From Glandiceps talaboti (taxonomy: Eukaryota > Hemichordata > Enteropneusta > Spengelidae), in assembly GCF_964340395.1 (NCBI RefSeq), contig NC_135554.1:8048975-8112974 (forward strand): a stretch of DNA of 64,000 nucleotides. The letters are read 5' to 3'. The first letter of the stretch is position 1. The number at the start of each line of letters is the position of its first letter. A program made the position numbers and the translations under genes. The notes beneath the pieces are model-generated. The model made no database searches. It was not told where the DNA came from and worked only from the letters and a program-made list of their open reading frames with translations. Below are positions 1 through 30,754 of the stretch, piece by piece.

Positions 1-256
1 TATTCTAATTACAATACCAATAGGAACAGACGACAATACATAACAGAATTGCTTTGCAAGTCGCAAATGTCGCTTCCGCCTAGGTTCAAATTGCTATCAA
101 CTTCGCATCGCAGTGTACCAATTTATTCAGAAACGTCATAATCTAAATGTATTAGTAGCTATCCATAACACAGGATATTGTCGTCCACTTTTCTCCTATG
201 CTAATTTTCTCGGTGTGAATTAACACACTAATGTGTGTGTTTTGTTCGATTGCAAG

Positions 257-16299
<16,043 letters not shown>

Positions 16300-16378
16300 A
16301 AAAATAATGTTGAGACAGCTAGAAGTAGCTAATGGAATTAGTTATTTATTCATGTTGTTTTATTATTGTTGCTACTAC

Positions 16379-16420
<42 letters not shown>

Positions 16421-17260
16421 GGGGGTTTTTTTGTTTGTTTTTTGTGGTGATGGTGGTGGTGGACTTTGATGTTGTCATCCACTGCAATTCAACTCATAAC
16501 ATGTACGTCAAGAATAATCAATTGATAGATTTTCGCTTTTGTAGCAAGTGCATTTTAATTGCAATTGTCCATGTCTATAGCTGCACGTATGACTGTTAGT
16601 ACAGTAAAGAATGAGGTAACTCCCAACGACTGTAAAGGGTTCTATTATTTCTCATACTCACACCAATATCGGTACAGTAGAGAATGAGGTAAATACCAAT
16701 GACTGTAAAGTGTTATGTTTCTCACACTCACACCAATATAAGATGGACTTAGTCAGCCCTCCACATTATGTGTCAATCTTCTAAGAAAAAATAATAGATT
16801 TATCAGTTTTTTGTAGAGTTTGTGTAGTTGCTATCGGCCTGTATTGCCACGATGGTATTGATGTCGTTTAATATAAAGCAGATTCTTTGACATTTATAAA
16901 TAGTTGTTTACATCACTAGACTTTCAGGGTTACATTCAAAGCATATAGTAAATTTACAGAAAGTGAGTATTTATTGATAAGTGTTGTCAGCATATGATTG
17001 CAAGTTTGCATCTTTTACTAACACAACGTGTTCCAACTTAATTACAGTCTGCTTTTGTTATCGATACTTCAGTGCTAGTATATCAAACATTCACATTCAC
17101 AATACTTGTATGGCCAATATAAGGGTGATATAATCGACCCTTCGATTGTGTATCACTCTTCTGAGAAAAAAAAATAGATGTATCAGTCTTTGTAGAGTTT
17201 GTGTAGTTGGTATCGTCCCAGTATTGCGACAGTGATATTGATGTTGTTTAAGTAAATAAA
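16300..17260 (+). other. probable 3'UTR / downstream region of the PKD1L gene
   Basis: No coding exon is seen. A (GTT)n run (16378-16420) is followed by a tandem duplication of about 74 bp (16599-16672 and 16673-16740, sharing GAGAATGAGGTAA and CTCACACCAATAT). A larger imperfect duplication of about 375 bp follows (from ~16760, repeated from ~17130). AATAAA at 17255-17260 is a possible polyadenylation signal but is unconfirmed; the true 3' end could be earlier. Confidence 0.4.
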
Positions 17261-17989
17261 TCTTTTGACATTTCTAAATAGTGATTACATCACAAGATTT
17301 GTTGGGTTTCCTTCAAAGCATATAGTAAATTTACATGTTTTTCAGAACGGTTATTGCAGCACATGTACTTGAATAGCTTATTACATTTTGACATTGACAA
17401 ATGTTGTCTCCATGCAGATGATTGCAGCTTCAAACTAACTGCCAGTAAAAGAAACACATCATGTTCCAACTTAATTATAGTCAGCTTTTGACACTTCAGT
17501 ACACTAGTACATCAAATATTCACATTCATGATATTTGTCTGGTTTAACATTTTTAAGAATTCCTTTGTCACTACTAAGCACACGATTGTTTTATTTATCC
17601 TCGAAAATGTTAATTAAGATACGGTGTAATTGCTGGAAGTGTACACGTATCAGCATTACACTCTTGGCACCTCACTGTAACTGATACGTCAGTTGTCAGG
17701 AAGTAAATGCGAAACCACACCAAAATATGGAATAATCGGGCTTGTTCGTGTGACATGTTACCAATAATTTCTATTCTTTGCAAATTATACATCTCTTTCA
17801 TACGAATTATGTAAATTGTTCCTGGTAATTTGTGCATACAGTCAAGCTACATTGGCAGATAGTTTGTTAACGAAAGATTGAGTGTTGTACAAGTAAATAC
17901 TTGAATTGATGAAAGTCGAGGGGATCACACTTGAAATGTATCGATGGTAAATGTATGTCTATGCACAAATGTTTGCACTATTGTTGTAC

Positions 17990-18940
17990 AAAGAAATCTA
18001 TAATATTATCCCACTGTAGTAAGGGAGAATTCAGTAATTACATGGGGGTGAGGGAATTAGGCAGTGGGTGACGGTTTTAGAAACTGGTACTGAGGGAGGG
18101 TCATAGTTTAGGAAATAGAAATTAGGGGAGAGCGACATTTTACTTTGACCCATTTATATCTAACGTTACATTATTTTGTGATTTTGGCATGATTCCGGGG
18201 GGGGGGGGGCAGACGAATTAGGGGAGGTAATGTTTTACAAATCAGTCCTGTGGAGGGCCATATTTTAGAAAATGGAAATTTAGGGAGGGTTATGTTTTAC
18301 TTTCACTCATTTTTTTCATCTAACTACATATGCCTTTATACTTTGTGAGTTTCGCCTGATCGCACAGCAGCCAAGGGTTCCAAATTCTTCTGCTACCAAA
18401 TCCCACTACTGCCACCATTGTAAAGTTATATCGTAACATATCAGTGAAATGCAGTAGTAAAGGGGGAACAGCATTGCAAGATATTGGGGATAATGTGGTG
18501 GAGTACAAAAGCTGCCCTGGGTCCTGGAGTTGTCAGTTGTGCGCTTCTTTACTCTCTTGGAGGTCTGGCCTTAAGATAAGGGAATTAGATTCAAACGCAG
18601 GCATTGATTTACTTAAAACACATACTCACTGTGATGGTAATAAAAGGAAGCAACAATTTCCTATCAATGTGGAGGATCTTACTACAACATTTTCTCTGTC
18701 TCTAGTGGGATTCGAAAGTGGGACCACTTAACTAATCTTGTGCTCGATCAACCACACCACGGGGAGGTGGTGTTAACAATGTTTTTTAATGAAATATTTG
18801 AACAAGAGGAATTTAGTGAAAGTACTTGAGGGAGGGTAATTTCTTAGCACAATGTACTACGGGGGGGTCGTATTTTGTGGCACACACTGGGCTTGATTTC
18901 CCCCCGGCTCTCCCTTAACCCTTGTAATTATAGAAGGTTT
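17990..18940 (+). repeat. composite dispersed repeat, inverted copy of 9.24-10.47 kb
   Basis: Repeated GGGAGGGTCA...TTTTAGAAAATGGAAATTAGG modules and G-runs (18199-18210, 18864-18870). 18310-18480 is the reverse complement of 10140-10340. A tRNA-SINE-like segment is embedded on the minus strand at 18690-18770. Confidence 0.7.
18690..18775 (-). repeat. tRNA-derived SINE-like segment
   Basis: On the minus strand CCCCGTGGTGTGGTTGA (A-box-like) is followed about 40 nt later by ACTTTCGAATCCCACT, a near-perfect B box. The short ORF on the plus strand here is not coding. Confidence 0.6.
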
Positions 18941-20700
18941 TCTAATGCACTGGTTGGTCGCATTTTCAAAGTTAATAACTCAGCTGCGACCAGCAGTGTG
19001 AAAGATGTTCCTCATACTAATTCGGATAATGCTAAAATGATTATTAAATTAAAGTATGTCAAAGTCATACGCCAACCAGTGTATTTTAAGGTAATCGTAT
19101 CTTTTGTTTAAATTATTCATAAACGTGTGTACAACAAAACATTGAAGTATCGTGAGAGCAGCCGTACCCACATATTCATATTCAAGCAAGCGAGACTACG
19201 ATTTACATCCAATCTAAAAACAAACAATTACGTTTTAACCAAATTATAAACGTTAATATTTCAAAGATATCGTCATCTAATCATAATGTGGTCACCTACA
19301 TGAAATAAGACGGTGCATAGATACAACGCCACCTACGTACTACATGTTGATCCCGATGTGTTGCTGTTATGTAACGAGTGTTTGACATGGTTCAGATGTT
19401 TCCAGATATTTCTGGATGAGAGCAATAATGTAACAGCATTACCTTCTTGGTCTCTAAAAATGTACACTATTATCTTACAGCAATGCATATCTTTAACAAG
19501 TGCAAAGTTTCAACGTGTCGAAAGTACAAATAATAAAGCTTGCATTACTTCATTCACTGTCCCCGTGTGATTTTTTAGCTTCCATAAGAGAACGTTATAG
19601 TGATGTGTATGCGTGTGCCTGCCTGTGTCTGTCTTTGTGAACGTGTTCTCATTCTTTAGTGTAGTATCTAGAACTGATTAGGTTAGATAATCCAATGATT
19701 ATTCAAATAAGATGTATGCATAAATGAATACATTCCTTAAATTGTATATAATTTTTCCACTCATTAAAAGTGTGATTATCTTATAAAACGTGTTGATGCT
19801 TTTAAATACCTGGGGATTTTAGGCAATTAACGATTTTCAGTAATTAGGTTATAACTTAGGAGCGTACACTTTAAATTAAAAATATAATGCGGTATATGCA
19901 TCAACCATTCCAATTTAATAAGTACTTTGCATTATTAATTATTTTCCTTAATCAGGCTATATCTTAAGAATATACACATCGAAATTTACACACATCAACC
20001 ATAAAAATGTACATGTCCTATAAAGTTTGGTGATATAGCTATTCGGTTTGATTTCATTTGCATAATACATTTTCGATAATCATACTATATCTTAAGAATG
20101 GAAGTTTCAAAATTCATACAACTTGGTAAATTCATTGATGTGAATAAAGCTTGTGTTTGTTATAGTTTGCTAGGGGTGATTTGGATTTAGATCTGTCCTG
20201 CTTACCATCACACGGGTGAAGGGTTGCACGTATTAATGCAATAATGGTCATTCAGCTAAGCTACATGTATGCCATTTTATGCATATTTCAGATACTGTGT
20301 GGGCTTTCTGATTGGTCAATTTCTATGAAATTGTGTATACAGGTAAAACAGAACAAGAGATTAACACAAATGCACTCTCTTCGTTCAATTCTCATATATG
20401 TTTTTACTGGAGGTTGGCTATACTTGATTTAAAATTAACTGTGTAGCTTAGAACCCGTCGTAAGACGTAGAGATCTATACCTAATTTATGAGGGGACTCC
20501 TATATTTGGGGTTTGATTAGGAAATACTTGTTTGTTACCTTAAACAGCTTTAGTTTGGGTTAGAGAAAAGTAATCATGATAAAGGTAACGATACAATATC
20601 AATTAAGAAGCTTTTTCGTTTTGAATGAGTCTTTCAGAATGAATCTATAAGTTTGTGACCATTTGTTTAGCACAACTGAACTAAAAAGGTTCAATAGTGC
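18940..20700. other. intergenic sequence with degenerate ~125-bp tandem repeat
   Basis: No gene is recognised. 19840-20160 has about three diverged units beginning (GT/GC/TAC)TATAACTTAGG / CTATATCTTAAGAAT and containing CATCAACCAT, each followed by AT-rich sequence. The remainder is unique-looking and AT-rich. Confidence 0.5.
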
Positions 20701-20713
20701 TATAGGCATCGCA

Positions 20714-20716
<3 letters not shown>

Positions 20717-20765
<49 letters not shown>
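20717..20765. repeat. (GT)n microsatellite
   Basis: About 24 GT dinucleotides. Confidence 0.97.
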
Positions 20766-20768
<3 letters not shown>

Positions 20769-21175
20769 CAACTTAAAGTCGAAACTGCCAGACCGATTTC
20801 CATGCTATTTGGTAGGTATATTACCTCTGGTGTCTAGGTAGTAAATTGTTCAAATCAAAATTATCTTACCACCTGTGTGTGATTTGGGTAAAAAAATGTG
20901 AATTTTGGTCAAAAAACTTAAACGCCAAAACTCTTTGGCAAATCGGTCTGGAATTTGGTGGGGACATTCCTAGAGGTGTTTAGATTAAGAATTGTTCTCA
21001 ACATGATGATTCCATTTTTAATATGCAAATTTGGGCAAAATATGTGTCTTTTTGGGGGGTGTATAGATGAAATGATATTAAGCACATAGTGATATGCAAT
21101 TTAGGTGTAAAATGGGAATTCTGGTCAAAGGTTATATCTCAAACAGTACTTGGTGAATGAGTCTGAAACTATTAT
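20766..21175. repeat. degenerate ~170-180-bp tandem repeat
   Basis: Units share AACTTAAA(GTCG/CGCC)AAA, a GACCGATTT / AATCGGTCTGGAATTTGGT segment, ATTTGGG(T/C)AAAA and TTTTGGTCAAA. About two and a half diverged copies follow the (GT)n tract. No coding content. Confidence 0.55.
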
Positions 21176-22564
21176 TATCATATAATTCTTTATTTCATTA
21201 TTATACGCATGACTACATTAATAATCTTTACGGTCCGGATATGGGTTTTGCAGACCTTATAAGATGTATGGCGGATGGGCCCGGTCATAGGAGGGCCGTA
21301 CGACTGAGGTGTTATCATACACCTCTTCAGACAACTAAATTGGGATTGTCAAGGTCGGTACATACACTTAATGTTTTAACTTTATATTGCGTAACAAGAT
21401 GGTCGGACTAAATTATACCTTATGGGGGGGGGGGTACTTCTATAGTTGGCGAGCGAGTATTTGCCTTCATAGCGACATTTCGATTTATTGTTCAGTAACA
21501 TACTCTTTTCAGCATTAATTATACAACGTTTCTCAGTCAAACAGAGGTTACACCGTTTACAATATACAATTGTGGCCATTCACTACATTGCCATAGTATT
21601 CCAAATATTACAATCGTCATTCTCTACATTGCAATTGGTATGATCATTTGATATGGCAATTTTACATATCGATATGATCATTCAACCATACTGCTATGAC
21701 CATTTAATGTAGCGATACGACCAATCATCATGCTGTTGGCCATTTGACATGTTTATATAACCATTCATATTACTGTTATGGATATTTCCTATATCGATAT
21801 GACCACTGTTATATCGATATAAGCATTCGCCATATTGCTATGGCCATTAGAATGTTAAGTCAGAAAAGCTATAATATTACATCTATCAAACTCATTTTTC
21901 AGTATACATTGAAATAGAAATAGCTTGGTTTTTGCCACATTGTTGGTTATTGACTACTACAGTGTCAATGTTCCGAGATATAAGGCATGGGCATTATATA
22001 CAATGGAAATAAATATAATTTATCTTAACATTAAAAAGAGATAAGACAACGAACTACCGAGGTATGACTTTCGATTATGGATACAATTTGAACATAGTGA
22101 TATTTCACAGCTAATATAAATATAGGTCCCCTTAATTACCGGTCCAAGTCTTTATGGAACAAACACCCCTAAAAATACGCACTGTATGTGCCGATTATTA
22201 CATAATAAGAAAAAGATACCTTGAAAATTGACAGAGCAAGTACCATGTCACTCTTACAGGGGATTACCAGATCGCCATAATGTATGTTTCATTTCACTTT
22301 AGGTGATCATTGAAGCATGTATACAATCGCCTTCCTCTCACTTCATTTCCTATCTTCATTTGAAATTACTGTTTATTCGTGTGTTTTTTTCTTTACATTT
22401 TTTTCAATGAGAACGTTTTGTAGTCACGATGAAACATATTTTAATCATTGAAAGTGTATTTTAATTAGTAACCTCACGCATCGATCCACTTAATCGTGAT
22501 GAGTTAATATCAGCTTAAAAACAAGATCGTCGTATGAATTGGCCATTCTACTGGACAGATTTTT

Positions 22565-22720
22565 GTCAAACCCCCAATTTTTTGTAAGAACCCCCCCCCC
22601 TCCCTTCCTATACCCCAACATTTTGAAGTACCATCCACTGCCTGGATCAAACATTTTGTAGTATCCCCCCCCCCCCACTGCCTGGATCAAAAGTTTTGTA
22701 GTACCCCTCCATTTTAAATA
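22565..22720. repeat. C-rich minisatellite
   Basis: Three degenerate units of the form CCACTGCCTGGATCAAA..TTTTGTAGTA followed by C-runs of 5-13, then an (ACAT)n/(AC)n tract at 22750-22812. Confidence 0.7.
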
Positions 22721-23839
22721 GCATATATTTTTTCTTACAATACACGCACTCATACATACATACATACATACATACATACATACATACATACACACACACA
22801 TACATACATACTGATCATGTTACCATCCAAGTACCCTGCGCATGCGTATTTCACTTCTGATATATGACAAATTAATTATACATGCAGAACTTAAAAACAA
22901 GCCTGCTACAGTATGTAAAATATTATGGGATGTATGTCTTAGTAATGCATGGACCCTTCGAAATAAAAAGAAATGTAGTCTGTATTGACAACATTAGAAA
23001 CATTTTCCTCTTACATGTCTACGTTTCAATTTTAATCTCTCACAAGATGTTACATTTTAATTGTCTTACTCTCACACACACTTTGATTCTTATTTTCATT
23101 TGAAACTATGGTGTATCACAATGTTTTCTTTTATGTATAATTTTCTCTTTTCTCTCTCTAATTCACAGCCCCCCCCCCCTCCCCCTCGCGATCTCAAAAA
23201 ATCAATAGAATGTTCATAGCCCCCTCTCGTCTACATATATTGCAATGTGTAATGATACATAACACCCCAATATCCCCCCCCCCCTCCACTTCAGAGTTGT
23301 ACAGTATGGTGCACTACAACAGTTGAAATCAACCTTAGCTTCCGTACATAACAATGAGGGATTTCTTTACAAATATATGCGGGCTTTGCGAAAAAGGTCT
23401 CACATTGGGATGTACTTTGAAATACTCTAATCAGCAGGGTTTTATCTTTCAATCTTGATTTTGGGCAGAAACAGCATCCGTCATGATAGCTAGTGGGGAG
23501 GGTGTGGGAGTGGGTTTCCCCCTCACAAAGTAAACACTTTTAAACAAATAAGGACATATAGGAGGCCATTTAATGGCATAAAATTTCAAACCATAAACAT
23601 TGTTGAAAGCCATAGAGTACTTGAAAATTGTCTTCAATACCCCAATTTTATTATACAAATACAACTATATGGCTATACTACCTACACTTTAATTTACCTA
23701 TTTAGAGATATTTTGCCAGACACACATCCGCTTGCCTATTGATTGCCTCATAATTAAATGTATGGTAGGTAAATGAAGTGTACAATTTTTCAAACTACAA
23801 ACGATTGCTCCTGAAGTTTGATCGTTCAAACAAGGCTCC

Positions 23840-23956
<117 letters not shown>

Positions 23957-24448
23957 GTAAGACATAGGAATGCATACACAAATACATTCGCTTGGCTGTC
24001 ACCCAACACATCGCTGAATATACGTTTTAGAAGGTATTGCGACCGTGGGAATATAGTGTCTAATATAAACATACCGTAACTATTATAACTTTTATTGCGA
24101 GTGGTCTTTCTGGGGGCATTAAACTCGCCTAATGACAACTTTTGTTTACTCCCTTTACATATCATACTGATACATCTCTACGTTTTCTATTTGAATATCT
24201 TACAAGATGTTGCATGATAGACAATATACCATGCATGTCACACTTAGTATTACCATATTCTCATTACGTATGTTTTAATGTCCTTGCTTTTCACTTTAGT
24301 TGATCACTGAAGCGTAAAATTTTAATCAATTTCATCAATAATTTATGACCATGTTTCATTTTCCAAGTGTCGTGTCACGTCCAGTGTGCGCATGCGAATA
24401 TCGCTTCTAATATATGACAACTTAATTATACATGTAAGACTTAAAACT

Positions 24449-24561
24449 TAACACTGAGTTTCTATATATAAATATCATGAACCATTCAGTTCTAACCCAA
24501 ATATTTCGGAGAGACCGAGCTTCCCTTCATGATATTTTTTATATATAGAAACTCAGTGTTG
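24449..24561. repeat. foldback repeat next to (AT)n
   Basis: The arm AACACTGAGTTTCTATATAT (24449-) is repeated inverted at 24537-24561, with ATATCATGAA / TTCATGATAT inner arms, around a spacer of about 48 nt. A 105-bp (AT)n tract (24563-24667) follows immediately. Confidence 0.75.
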
Positions 24562-24669
<108 letters not shown>

Positions 24670-24879
24670 AACTCTGTCACTTCGATTCTTACATATTTTC
24701 ATTTGAAACTACGGTGTATCACAATGGTTTTTTTTGTGTATAATTTTCTCTGAGAACGTTTTGTTCACAGACTTTTCAGACATCCTTACTCATTACAAGT
24801 GTATTTTAATTATTATTTCATCAATAATTTATTATTATTGTATGACGTCCAACCCACTTAGTACTGCACAAAGAGTTTC

Positions 24880-25330
24880 ACAACGCAACGCCAGCATGTC
24901 CTGTAGTTGAGTGAGTGTTTGTTTCTGTTGACATCTTTTTCGGTATCGAGTAGGCTTCCCAAAAAGAGTTTGCAGCTTTTCCATATTTCGTTTCATTTGA
25001 TATTATATTCTTCAGTCTTTGATTCATTTACTTTTAATTTCCTCTTCTCAAGTATGCTGGGAATGACGTTTTTGTTGCGTTGTATTCGGTGTTTCACTGT
25101 GGATGCCAATGTGATGTCGTCAGCATATTTAGGATCTATTTCAAAATAGGTGTTTATTCCGAGTATGTAATAAGTATAGTCAGTATGCTCTTCTGGGTAG
25201 ATGTATTCTTCCTTGGACCCATAGTTATGATCATCAGATGCTGTGTTCTTTGCGTTTAAGGATTTTGCAAGATATAAAATGAAGGGTACTGCATAATAAA
25301 TTATTGTCTTAGTGCAGTACTCTTCATTTG
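24880..25330 (-). mobile_element. degenerate LINE 3' fragment (antisense), copy in block A
   Basis: It is homologous to 43250-43720, which is continuous with a readable minus-strand LINE C-terminal region at 42850-43220. Shared landmarks are GTATCGAGTAGG, CTTCCCAA, TTCAGTCTTTGATTCATTTAC and GTGGATGCCAATGTGATGTCGT. Many stops and frameshifts; not functional. Confidence 0.5.
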
Positions 25331-26665
25331 ATGATGATGTTTCATTTCAAAGTGTCATGTGATGTCTAGACTGCGCATGCGTAAGCCACTTCAGGGAATA
25401 TAAACTTAACGATATTACAGTGCTTTTCTTTATCCGTGTGTTTAGAAACACATACAATAGCAAACTTTCTACATGTTACGTTTTTTGATGCAATTCAATG
25501 AGTTACTAACACGGATAAGTCAGTTCCCATTCGTTCACACTTCATTGTCATTTTTAGTCAATGTGATGATTACATGTAGAACAGGTTTTAGGCGCGCCTG
25601 ACTTCCTTCTTTACAAGGTTACTAAAGTTTACGTAATTATTTATTCACACTTGTAAACAAGTCACTTGTGCAATGATGCATTGTCTTGACAATTCATATC
25701 ACAGATTATTTTTTTAGGTTAGCTTAGTCAATATAATGAACTCGTTAAATATGAACATTACTATAAAGTTGAGAAATCAAACATTAACCATATAGATATT
25801 CAGATACAAATCATCAATGTTGCGCCTCAATGAATAGTTCATCTTTTAAATGATATATTTCATCCCCTGCAGAGTCTCAAATGCGATCAGGAAAGCACAA
25901 TATAAATAAGTAATTCACGGGTATCCATTTAATTTTGAATATTTCCTCTAGTGTTACAAAACATATGAAAAGTAAATTATGAGCTTTCCAATTCTATGTA
26001 GCTGTGCACAGTTAGGCTTTAGATCTATTGCCGGAGGGCAAACAGAAATGCATATGTACACATATGTTGATAAAAAAATTTCGAATGATCGTTTATTTTA
26101 ATATTAAATGCACCTAGGTGGTAAACGTTTATTGCAGGTACTAATTAAGAGATTGTTTGAGCTAACAAAAAAACAAACAATACTAGGTGTGGGAATGTCT
26201 CCCCATAAAAAAAAAATCACTAAAAAGCGCTTTAAATGAGTTTGCTGTATATTTTGTTTGAACTAGCTTGATATTAAAACCCCTCTTCTAATATTCAAAA
26301 ATCATTATATCATATATGAATAGGATATTGGAAGATAATAAATAGCCAAGTTCATTACAATAATGGACGACGAGTCATATAGATACAAAGTATGCCATCT
26401 CTATTGATCAATTATAAATATGGCGATAAACATGTTGTACGGATATCATTATTATTCATTTAAATTAGTCCTCAAAGGATACGTAGTTTACAGCTCACAA
26501 CTGTACAGAATAAATAGAAGCAATATTCACAAAACCCTGAAAAAGGCGAGTAAACAAACCACCTAGTACACAAACACACAAATACAACATAGCATTGATT
26601 TAACAAGACAACTCATTACATATCATCTCAAATTTAAGTCAATGTCCGCGATATAAGTTTTTCAC

Positions 26666-26724
<59 letters not shown>

Positions 26725-28154
26725 TATAAAATAAGTATATAATAATAATAATAAAAATAATAATAATCAGGTTTATTAGAATATTAACCACCCTACCTGG
26801 GGTAGTTTTGTATGCTGAGTTCAAAAAAGGGGGTCATTTTATGAACATCTGTTGCCATGGTAACCAAAATCACCATAATATGTTAATCATTTTTCCAAAA
26901 TTTGACATAAAACATTGAAAAAAAAGACAATACAGTGAAAAAATGTCCTTGTATTAGACATGTATGAGTTAGTGCTACCTGGTGTAACATAAACTGTATA
27001 AAATTTGATGGCTGTTTCCATGGCAATATAAGGTAGACGTGAACATTATGTTTTCATTACATACACATACATCTCACAAATAACATTATAAATCTGATAA
27101 ATATCTTTTTATTTTCACATTGACCCCACTACCAAGGGTAGTTTGTCATGCTGAAACAAAAAGAAAAGTGGTCATTTAATGAACATCAGTTGCCATGGCA
27201 AACAAAATAACCATATTATGTGATTTTTGGAAAAAATAGACATAAAACACTTTAAATATTTCAAATTTAGGAAAAAACGTCATTGCTGTTTGAATGTATG
27301 GGTTGGTGATATATGTTGTAACAAGGTTTCATGATTTTTGAAATTATCTGTATCAAACCTATGCAATTCTAAAACTCTAAAATCACCAGAATAAATTGTA
27401 AATACCTAGAAATACCAGCAGTCCTTGACAATTCCATTTACGCAGCTTGTTTCAATCTTTTATCACAAAATCTTCAAAGTAAGTGTACACACACATTTGA
27501 GTACAAGTTGACATGATCGTTGACTCCATACTGCATATTATTGTTTGTACTTGGATTTTATCCAACAAAATATCGTCTGCTTTTAAATTCTCCGACTCAA
27601 CTGACAACATGGTGTGCATATCCGTACGTACATATTTCCAGGTCCCAGTGACACATGCCATATTCAAACGATAAGGACACAATATAGTTGGGATCGATCA
27701 CAGTATCACTACATTGATTGTAACAGGAATATCAATATTATTATCCAGAATTTCTCAGTCGTGAAGCTTGCTGACAAGTGCAGACTGCAGTGTTATATAA
27801 AGATGGCGACTGTTATATTTTGCGCGTGCAAGTCGACTGACGTCACTAAAATGTATTACAATGTAGCTATAGTTATCACGCGAATCACGCATGTTATGTG
27901 CACTGCATTTATGTGGGTATGCAGCAGTATGAGGTGTGCCGTACACACATCATATACACAAAATTATAGGCAATGAAAGCAACCAATACAATAACATGTA
28001 CCACTGACGCAGTCAATATAAAAAGACACAACAATGATGTTGTGTCTACCTGGAAAATTACATACATCGTGGCGAAAACACGTTCATATGGACATAGCAC
28101 AGACGCACAGTGCAGTGAATACGTCACGCTCCCATGTCAAAAATCAAAACAAAA

Positions 28155-28189
<35 letters not shown>

Positions 28190-28192
28190 AAC
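28155..28192. repeat. (AATA)n simple repeat
   Basis: About 9 AATA units, within one half of the 740-bp duplication. Confidence 0.9.
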
Positions 28193-30754
28193 AAAAAATG
28201 CACTGTAAGACATGCCTAGCCATAGTTCTCTTCAGCATGTTCAAATTTTATTTTATTTTACAAGACAAAAATAGTGGTAAACGATATACGGCACCATGAC
28301 ACACTGTTTTGGGTAGTTTTTTGAAAGATTACTTGACGACCTCGTTTCCTACCCCAATACGAATTAGCACTTACGATTTTACGTGCATTTCACCCTGTTT
28401 CTATTTCAATCGTGCACAATGAACCAATAAACACAACACTCTAAAAAAAATACTAGTATACACATTATACTTGCCATTCACAATAATAACCTTTACCGAG
28501 CCAGTAAGCATGTAAATATAACTGAGTTCCCTGACCAAGTTAGGAGTTCCCCAGTTGTGGCTCATGATCAAAGTGAAATCGAAAATTGTGTTTGAACTGA
28601 TATAAAGAAGGCAAGTCAGCTTCACGATAATATTTTGTTTTGTTTTTGTTTTTGAACAATAATGCGTAGTCCGATTGTCTGTCTTGCTTTCAAACAGACT
28701 ACGGAAAGTTGATTGCTTTTATTTTGATACATAGCATGTATCATAGTCGAAATCAACATAAAAAGACGCAACGCTGTACTGACGTTGCAATTCAGTGTTG
28801 CCATTTTTGTGTCTACCTGGAAAATTACATGGCAAACACAGGTTCATATAGACACAACACAGTACAGTTACGTCAAAACAAAAAAATAAATAAATAAAAC
28901 AAAAATAAGACATGCCTGGCCATAGTTCTGTTCAGCATGTTCAAATTTTATTTCATTTTACAACTAATACAAGGCAAAAATAGTCGTAGACGATACACCA
29001 CGCCACATGTACAGTAAGTCTTGAATACGAACGGGACGGGTACTTTTTTGAAAGACAATGAAACTGCTTCGAGTCACTGTGTGGATGGTAATGAACCCAA
29101 TCAAGAGAAAGTGGAATAAAGTGAGTACATAGTATTCGAGGTGGCTGGTTATCAGACAAAACTAAAAAGCCCAAAGTGTAAAATAAGAAATGTATTCATA
29201 ATTATCTGGAAAATATTTGACGATTACACAGCAAAACAAGAATAGCATTAGCATTGAATAGCAATGTAGCGAAATCTTCGTCCTCGGTGAATTTAACCCT
29301 TTACCTAGAGTTTCATACAGACGTCGAAGGAAACGAGGTCAGTGTGACATATCATGCATGATCAACAACGTTTACATGAGAATACAACTAAATGTTGTCT
29401 AAACTTCAGTGGAAGAGAAATTCTGTTGATCAGACAACGACTAGTTTCATTTTCTTAAAACATCTTGAAGATAAGAAGCAAAATGTGACACTGACAGACA
29501 GGCTAGTCTGTTCGGTACCATACACATGAGGCACAAACCTACCACCATGTGCATCTGGTTGACTGGGATTGATTGTTATCACGTAATATTTAGCGCTAAC
29601 TTTATGCTATTGCTTCCAAATAGTATTGAACTGTAATCTTTCTAAACAAGTCATGGAAATTGCCAGAAACCTGATGATTTCATGACTGAATATGTTACGA
29701 TCAAAAATTCCCTTACCTTCAGTTAAATTTTTTGATGGGAAGCAACACAATCATTTGGTGTGACATCTGATAAGCGACATTGATGATGGGTACAGCGACG
29801 TAATTCGTAAACAAATCTAACGTTGCGTTGGTAACTATTATTTCTGTAAATGATCCTTAAATATCAAGTACACCTGTCTTCATAGCAAACAGAAATCTGA
29901 GGCCAAGTTTTGCAACGAATGGATACATCATTTGACTCCGCCACAATGCACTCAAATATATTGTGAACAATAAAATAAGTACCAATAGCTCAAAAACCTG
30001 GCTCTAATTTTATCACACTCGCACAGCTCAGAGCGCCTGCAGGGTGTCGGAAAAAATCGATAATCTTTTCAGTAAACTTTGCAACACTGTATAATCAAAA
30101 TAATTGTACCTGTCAATGTACTGCTGCATAGTAGAAATACTACTACTAAACACTGCGTGGAATAATATAAATTACTTTGGACTGTACGTTGTATTATATT
30201 ATGTTACATGAATTTGCTGAACGGCCGGCGAGGGTTATTTGTTACAGAATGTTGTGAAAGTCTACGATGTTTTGAAAACTGCAGCGATTTGGGAATAATA
30301 ATATTACAAATATAGTAAGGTTCATTGCAAATATTGTTTTCAGGGAATGTTATCGGCAACATTATAAATCATAACAGAACAATGTATGTGGCCTATTAAC
30401 CTTGCTTGGTCATGATGCGAGCTGTTCAGACAAATATGTACTTGAGTATACATTTATGTGCCGACCTTTTGGGTTCTTTTTCAAGTCATTTGGTCTGAAA
30501 GGGTTTTTTCGAACTCAAGAGTCTAAAACGGTTCCACTTTGCATTATATTTGATTTTGCTTGGTCTAAAATGTGGCCCTTTGTCCTTTGTCAAATCGTAA
30601 TTGCCATAAATTGCCCCAAAATGTTGCCCCAAAATGTTGCCTCCTAAGGAAAATGTATTTTGTATTCTATTGACAATAGGACCAACAGGCACCATTCCTC
30701 TAAATTGTCTCTCACACAATTATTATATACTATTTAAACCCCTCTACATGTAAT

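Noticed and set aside
27614-28161. Cluster of 60-120-codon frames on both strands and a TGACGTCA site near 27837
   Set aside because: No domain, no splice pattern and low-complexity composition; a single CRE-like octamer is not enough for a promoter call.
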